This document shows positions 58,514 to 64,000 of a stretch of 64,000 nt of DNA, piece by piece. Source of the stretch: Platycnemis pennipes (taxonomy: Eukaryota; Arthropoda; Insecta; Odonata; Platycnemididae). The DNA lies in contig OW121853.1 in assembly GCA_933228895.1 (NCBI GenBank), forward strand, positions 126,376,133-126,440,132. The letters run 5' to 3'. The notes beneath the pieces were generated by a model. The model saw nothing but the letters and a program-made list of their open reading frames with translations. It ran no database searches and was not told where the DNA came from. The stretch's first letter is position 1. Every line of letters starts with the position of its first letter. The position numbers were made by a program, and so were the translations under genes.

Positions 58514-59320
58514 GTCAGAGTCACCCTCTGTGTGAGTGTGTGTGGCATGTGAATGAAGAATAAGAGTGGGAATCATTTTATTTGTCTAGTGTACACATGT
58601 AGCATGTGGGTATGAAACTCATAAATATTTGCACAGATAATGCAAATGTTTTGTTACCAAGGTGCTCTGAGTAAAATTAATGAGAAATAATTATTTCATT
58701 CTCACAAAGATTCACGTACAAAATAGAATACCATATTTCCCAGCCTTTCAGGGTTAATTCAAAGTAATGTATCTCATACAATGCGCCAGTCTACGTATTC
58801 CTTACTCAGCGACATTGAATCGCCAGTACATCAGTCCCCAGTAAATAGTGAGAAAAGGTGTGCAGGCACACCGTCAGCATTTACTGTAACTCTATACAAC
58901 TACGCCATTCCCCCTGCAATTTTACATTTGTGAAGGGATACTTCACATCGCAATGTGGGGATCAAAATTAAAAACCTTAAAGCACTTTCTACCACTCAGA
59001 ACAATCTTTTGTGGCAAATTGCAACGCACCATGAAGGGTCAGAAAGTCTTACATTCACGACAATTTAAAAATCCCAAAATCGGAGACCCACCTCAGAAAA
59101 ATTGCCGAATCCTTTCAGCAGGCAGTAGGGAACCTGACCAACAATGCTCTGGACACTAGATGGAATTACAACGAAAATCCCCGCTTCAAATATATTTAAA
59201 CAAATGGATACGGATGGAAGAAACCACAATGACAGTTTTCAGTGTTGCGTTGCTTGTCTTAAAACAAAAAACCATCGAGGCCTCTATTACCACGCAGCAT
59301 CCAATTTGCCAAAGTAACTG

Positions 59321-59355
59321 AAAAAGATAACTTTTAACGTAAAAGTTATCTTTTT
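59321..59355. repeat. Perfect 16-bp-arm hairpin, AT-rich
   Basis: AAAAAGATAACTTTTA and its exact reverse complement are separated by ACG. Several related AAAGTTA/TAACTTT motifs follow to about 59450, suggesting a decayed AT-rich repeat. Confidence 0.7.
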
Positions 59356-60669
59356 TTAACTTTAACTTTGATCAGTTTCTTTTTCAGAAAAGTAACTTTT
59401 TACTCTAAGTAGTTACTTTTTACAGAGATTAACTTTAATAAGTTATTTTTTTTTGGTAACCTTCCCAACCATGATTTGTTGGTATCTCAAGAATAAACAT
59501 ACAGACAACTAGAGAACTTTCACTACAATACCCCTCGCAGCACAAAACAAAAATGCATTTCTCACTGAAACTTGAGGAAACTAAGTGGTACACTGTTGCC
59601 ATATTCATGCATAGCAAAAATAGTAACCAAGCTTCTAATTTTCTCCATAATTACATTTCAAAGACATTTTTCTGCCTCGCAAGCCATGATAACTTCTCCA
59701 TCGCAACTTGCAGTCACTTTGGTGATAAGTCTTAAAAGAATACCAAGTGCTGCTGTGATTTGACAAGCCCTAACCTGACTTGTGATTGCGAACGCTATCA
59801 CGAACACGAATGCTAAGAGAATGCCTTTTTTATGCAGTCTGTGTTAAAACTTGCATTTGCGTTCGAGAGAATGAGAATTAGGCCCCTGAAATGCAAAGGT
59901 AAGTTTAGGAGACGGATATTTACTATGCCTCGCAGCATAAATTATATACCTGTTACATCAGCAACAAGGAAGCGCATCCCGCCATTTCTGAACTTTTTCT
60001 AATTGCCTTAAAATTGACATTAAATTATCTAGTTAACTGGGATTTTTCAATACAAACTTTTTGCGTAAAATTAATACATTTATGGTTGGGCATGAATCGC
60101 AATCAGTGAATTCTGTTTTCTCTTGATGAAGGAACCTACTCTATTGTGATGAGAAAAGTGTTTGATATTATAAATTCATAATATAACATTTAAATGAGTG
60201 CTTGGATGCATAACATTAGAGCTGTGATTACTTATTCATGAGTGAAATGCAAAAAGGGCAACCTACACAGATGGAGGTAGAGTGCTCTCTTAATGGCTTC
60301 CAAGGTTGTAGATGTTACTTTTTATTGCTAATTTTGATTAATTATTGATTTAACTTATTAAAATTATTTAGATTTTGTTAAAATATGTTAAAAATTAAAA
60401 GAAATTGTGTAATAGGAAGTACTGGATACTGTTTCTGTCCAGAAAAAATTCAAATTCCACAAAGGCTTCACCATTACCTAATTCTTCTCTTGAAACATAT
60501 GTTGTTGGCAATACTGAGCACAAATTCAGTTAGGCAAAGTTATATTAGTTCATATTTAAAATAAATGAAGCTACTTATTAAATTAATGTCATTCATAAAA
60601 AATTCAAAGACATCTGGACATGCATTACAATCTCTTATCATATGACTTACCATGTCATTCTTTTTTAAA

Positions 60670-60845
60670 CTTTTTTTTAACTTTCGTGGACCCAAATGCA
60701 GTTCATATGGCCATTTCACAATGAGCTTGATAACAAATTAACAGATAACACACACAGCCATGCCCTGGGAGGTGAAAATCCGACCCAGGCGGGACTTGAA
60801 CCTGCAACCCCAAGAATAGCAGGTGGGGAGGGGGGGGCTATAGTC
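60670..60845 (-). repeat. tRNA-derived SINE fragment
   Basis: The minus strand has GGTTGCAGGTTCAAGTCCCG, a B-box region as in tRNA, followed by a body ending with TTTGGGTCCACGAAAGTTAA. The A-box half is degraded. It lies just before exon 13 of Girdin. Confidence 0.5.
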
Positions 60846-60906
60846 GGCAAAAATGGAAGAATCAATTTTTATTCATTCTTTTACTGCTTTGTATTTCTTT
60901 CTGCAG

Positions 60907-61140
60907 ACTTCAAGATATCGAGCGAGAAGTAACAGAATCTCAGCGCAAGGCTTTAGAAGACCAAGAAGCCTTGGCAACTCTCCAAGGGGACTTAGTGCAG
61001 GAGAAAACAAAGCGACAGATTTTCCACAATTTGCTCACTCAGGTTGACTGTGCGTTGGCCAAGATTGGGGTGGAGGTGCCGTGGAATTTGGCCGATGTGG
61101 AAGTGGGAACATCAGTGGACACTGACAATTTGATTGACAG
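60907..61140 (+). CDS. Girdin: Girdin exon 13 (coiled coil)
   Basis: It completes Arg, then LQDIEREVTESQRKALEDQE, LVQEKTKRQIFHNLLTQVD and CALAKIGVEVPWNLADVEVG to DNLIDR. The stretch with Pro and Gly around KIGVEVPW is a likely break in the coiled coil. The acceptor is TTTCTGCAG and the donor is GTAGTT. It ends in phase 2. Confidence 0.87.
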
Positions 61141-62479
61141 GTAGTTTCCTTCTTATTGCCTTCAGAGAAAAGTAATGGGAGCCTATGAAAATATGTTAGT
61201 TATGCCATGGGTGATGATATCGAAATTGTAAAGTTGGATGCGTTACTCCTCAGATTTCTTCAGAAATAATTGTGGAATTCCATGATACAGTCGAATCCTG
61301 ATTCAAAGTTTTTCAGGGGGGGATAAGATTTTACACTTAAAATGAGACAAACATAAAATGAAAAGAAAAATGACTTTTTTTTGTAGTTTTTGGGTATATT
61401 ATGAACTTGGACAGTTCTTTTTGAATGAAAGAGAAACTTAAAATATCATTGGGAGGTATAAAGGACAATACTCCTATTTCATTACATCAATAAAATTGTT
61501 CCTATGTATTGCACAATATCATGGTGCACATTTACATAGCATTCATTACAAAAAATAGCTATCTGAGAATCTGAAAAAAATTTAATCCTGATCTGAATAA
61601 TTTTATGATTTGGGGTGGGAAAACCTGCAGTGCTTGAAGAGGAGGTGTGCTGTGTGGTCAGAGTGTTGGTTTTCATCATCATGTGCCCCAATGGCTCTTT
61701 AGTTGATTTTCATTCCCTCTCTATTGTATCTGTTTCATTAAAAATTTCGTGTATAAAGATATATGACAGTGTTCCCATTGTATTTAGAGTTGTTCCAGCA
61801 GTAATTCCAGTAACAGCCAGATTGATACAGTCATAAAAGTGGTTTATTTTTCCATTTTAAGAATCACAAGTTTTACAACTGCACATTTTTGCATTTTCAT
61901 TACCAAGTTGTAATTTTAAAGAAGGAGCAATTGTGTATTATGGTACAAAAAAGAAAAATTGAATACCTGTATAAATTACCAATTCCACTTACAATGCTAA
62001 TTATAACTTACTATTACATGTGAATATTTGAATGAGAATAATAAAAGATTCTATGAAAAAATGCAAAAAAAAACATTTACCTTGGTATAAAAACTAATTT
62101 TACATTAAATATTGCAAAAATATTTTCCCATTGAACGAAAGGAAGAAGTGATGTACAAACTTTGGTTAGAAAATAATATCTTTAAATCTTGCAGTTCCCT
62201 TCATGTGGCAATGATAAATATTTTCATGTTATATGATGATGGGTGCGATGATTTGCCCACTCATTACCGAAAGGCATCATGGGACTGGTTGGCGAATCAC
62301 CAACTCTTTACCCCTATGAATTAAACTCTGCTCCTAGTCCTTTCAGTTCTGATCATTAAATCTGAACACATTATATATTTTGTCAAAAAAATCAGTGCAT
62401 TAAATTGTTCTTGCATTATTATTTTTTAATGGGTTTGGTCTCATTATTCCTCTCCTTCAACATTTATTTCCACTTCCAG

Positions 62480-62669
62480 AATTAAGAGCAGTGTGGAGGT
62501 GCAACGGATGGTGAAGGAAGCTGCACCACCCTCTGTGGGCATGGTGCTTGGGGTGGGTGGTGGTGATGCTTTGATGGTTGTCGATGGAGTGCCAGTGGAG
62601 GGAGGTGACATCGAAGCGCCATTGTCATTGGCACCTGATGAAGAGAAAGTCAAGAATTTGGAGGAGGAA
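62480..62669 (+). CDS. Girdin: Girdin exon 14 (linker, coiled coil; gene continues)
   Basis: It completes Arg, then IKSSVEVQRMVKEAAPPSVG, a Gly/Val-rich non-helical insert (GVGGGDALMVVDGVPVEGGD) and PDEEKVKNLEEE. The acceptor is CCACTTCCAG and the donor is GTAAGT. Phase 0. The insert has no counterpart that I recall in vertebrate Girdin. No stop is seen, so the C-terminal exons lie beyond the window. Confidence 0.85.
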
Positions 62670-62844
62670 GTAAGTTGAAATCCAGTGTCTTAATTTCATT
62701 CTTTCTCATCTTATGATGCGCAATTTTGTGAGTGAATACTAAAATAAACACCCCTCTGCTCACTCACGTGGGACTGACTCTATTAACAGAAATAAAGTTA
62801 GAAGAAAATTAGAGAGGACATAGGGAATGGGTTGTGCGTGAAGC

Positions 62845-63283
62845 TGGGCACATAGCCAGAAATTTGCTTTGGGGAGGGCTAAGTCTAGTGTAGCGTAACT
62901 CCAAACAAATCAACTTGCCCGGTCAGTGCCGACATGTGGCTAATCTCTACCCTTAATTTTCAGTGCTTGGTATTTATTTTTACAGTGCCAATTCCTATCT
63001 CTTCTCACTGGTAAATTTCACTGCTTACCTAGTTATGAAGCAGTTAATTATACCAGCCCCATAACAGAAGTTTAATGCATACAGATCGAAATGAGCAATT
63101 ATTTACCACATACATGCATCAAACTAGTGCTCATGTTTCAAGACACTAAACACTTGAAACATATGCAGAGTAATCCGAATTATATGCCCAGTTACTATCA
63201 GAACAACAAAATTATTGGGAAAAATTTTTGGGATGGGGGGAGGGGCTGAAGCCCCAGAAGCCCCCACCCTGGCTACGTGCCTA
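62845..63283. mobile_element. hAT-type MITE, family copy 2
   Basis: A 439-bp element with ends TGGGCACATAGCC..GGCTACGTGCCTA and a perfect 8-bp duplication CGTGAAGC (62837-62844 and 63284-63291). It is an inverted relative of the element at 20876-21325, sharing for example TAAGTCTAGTG and a CCGACATGT segment. It lies in Girdin intron 14. Confidence 0.8.
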
Positions 63284-63291
63284 CGTGAAGC

Positions 63292-64000
63292 AAAATATGT
63301 AAAACAAAAGAAGGGGATGTGGAGGAGAGAAACCGGAAATAGGGAATGACGCTCACTCACTCATCGTACTCTGGAAAATTCTCCCAGCTGGTCCTCTGGG
63401 GTCGGGGACTCCTGGATCTGGGTGTGGAATCACAGATGCATCTATCACAATCCTTATTGTTAACGCTTACCCCTAGAGTAGCGCAGAATTAACAATAACC
63501 GTCTATAAAATTTGCTCCACTGATTGTGATAAGCTATTTGAAGTGCTGTGTGAAAAATGAAGAACAGAGATCATGTTCTCTCTGACATAAGTTAAATGAA
63601 AAAATAACGATAACGCTAGCGCACGCCTTGTGAAGATCCATGATTGAGGCCCTGGTACTCAAGGGAGGGGGCTTACTGGCTGGCCTTACTTTAGTACGAG
63701 TAAAGTGAAAAGATGCCACCTTGTGACACTGACTTAAACTAACAGGTGTACTTCAGGTGAGTGCCAGGTATAGGATGAAAGGAGTGAAGTTAAACAAAAA
63801 TGAATGTTAAATATGGAGCAGCATACACCCAGCTTGAACCCTCCCTTTTCTGCACTGTTTTGCCTCTCGGCTGAAAGTCTCAATAATGGCCTTGTCCACT
63901 GGATTGCTCACATAATGGAAAAGCTCAAACTATTTTGTTCCATTGAGTGAGTGATGAAGCTATTGTTAACAGTTTTAAGCTGTGCTTTTTACTATGTACC
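63292..64000 (+). other. Girdin intron 14, right edge of window
   Basis: No exon or complete element is recognisable in the last 700 bases. Confidence 0.5.

Overview
The window is eukaryotic and almost certainly from an arthropod, probably an insect with a large, repeat-rich, AT-rich genome. Coding sequence is split into short exons with GT..AG splice sites, introns run to several kilobases, and most of the DNA is transposon-derived. I see no operons, bacterial genes or CRISPR arrays. Species cannot be named from the sequence alone.

Two recognisable host genes lie on the + strand. At 3994-6534 are the last three coding exons of an ABCG-type half transporter (ABCG1/ABCG4-like), followed by a roughly 2.1 kb 3' UTR ending near an AATAAA at 8676. 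At 23687-62669 are fourteen in-phase exons (836 codons) of a Girdin/CCDC88-family gene: an N-terminal HOOK-type domain (exons 1-5), then a long coiled coil (exons 6-14). The gene continues past the right edge. Between them, at 9202-9832 on the - strand, is one possible terminal exon of an unknown charged, coiled-coil protein.

Everything else is intron, intergenic DNA or mobile elements, often nested. From left to right: a TTAA-flanked piggyBac-like element (1130-2356); a frameshifted Penelope-like GIY-YIG fragment (10.26-10.90 kb); a 3.25 kb DNA transposon with about 180 bp inverted ends and a 9-bp target duplication, carrying a broken transposase and a nested Harbinger-like MITE (11385-14632); a gypsy RT fragment containing a hAT MITE (15.74-16.43 kb); two LINE fragments (16.45-17.17 and 18.27-19.79 kb); and a 353-bp tandem duplication with a 34-bp snap-back repeat (17.07-17.73 kb). 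A tRNA-derived SINE split by a hAT MITE lies at 20.55-21.42 kb.

Inside the Girdin introns are a very young copia element (27120-31170, identical LTRs, ATGCA duplication, intact ORF lacking the integrase core), three copies of a 5S-rRNA-derived SINE, two pogo/Tigger-like elements (36061-39327 and 40611-42646, the second inserted into an inverted relative of itself), a hAT element containing a long fold-back element (43.65-45.28 kb), further tRNA-derived SINEs and a second copy of the hAT MITE (62845-63283).

The two host genes show no obvious functional link. The most noteworthy items are the 5S-derived SINE family, the integrase-deleted but recently mobilised copia element, the unclassified transposon with a 9-bp duplication, and the palindromic nest of pogo-like elements.
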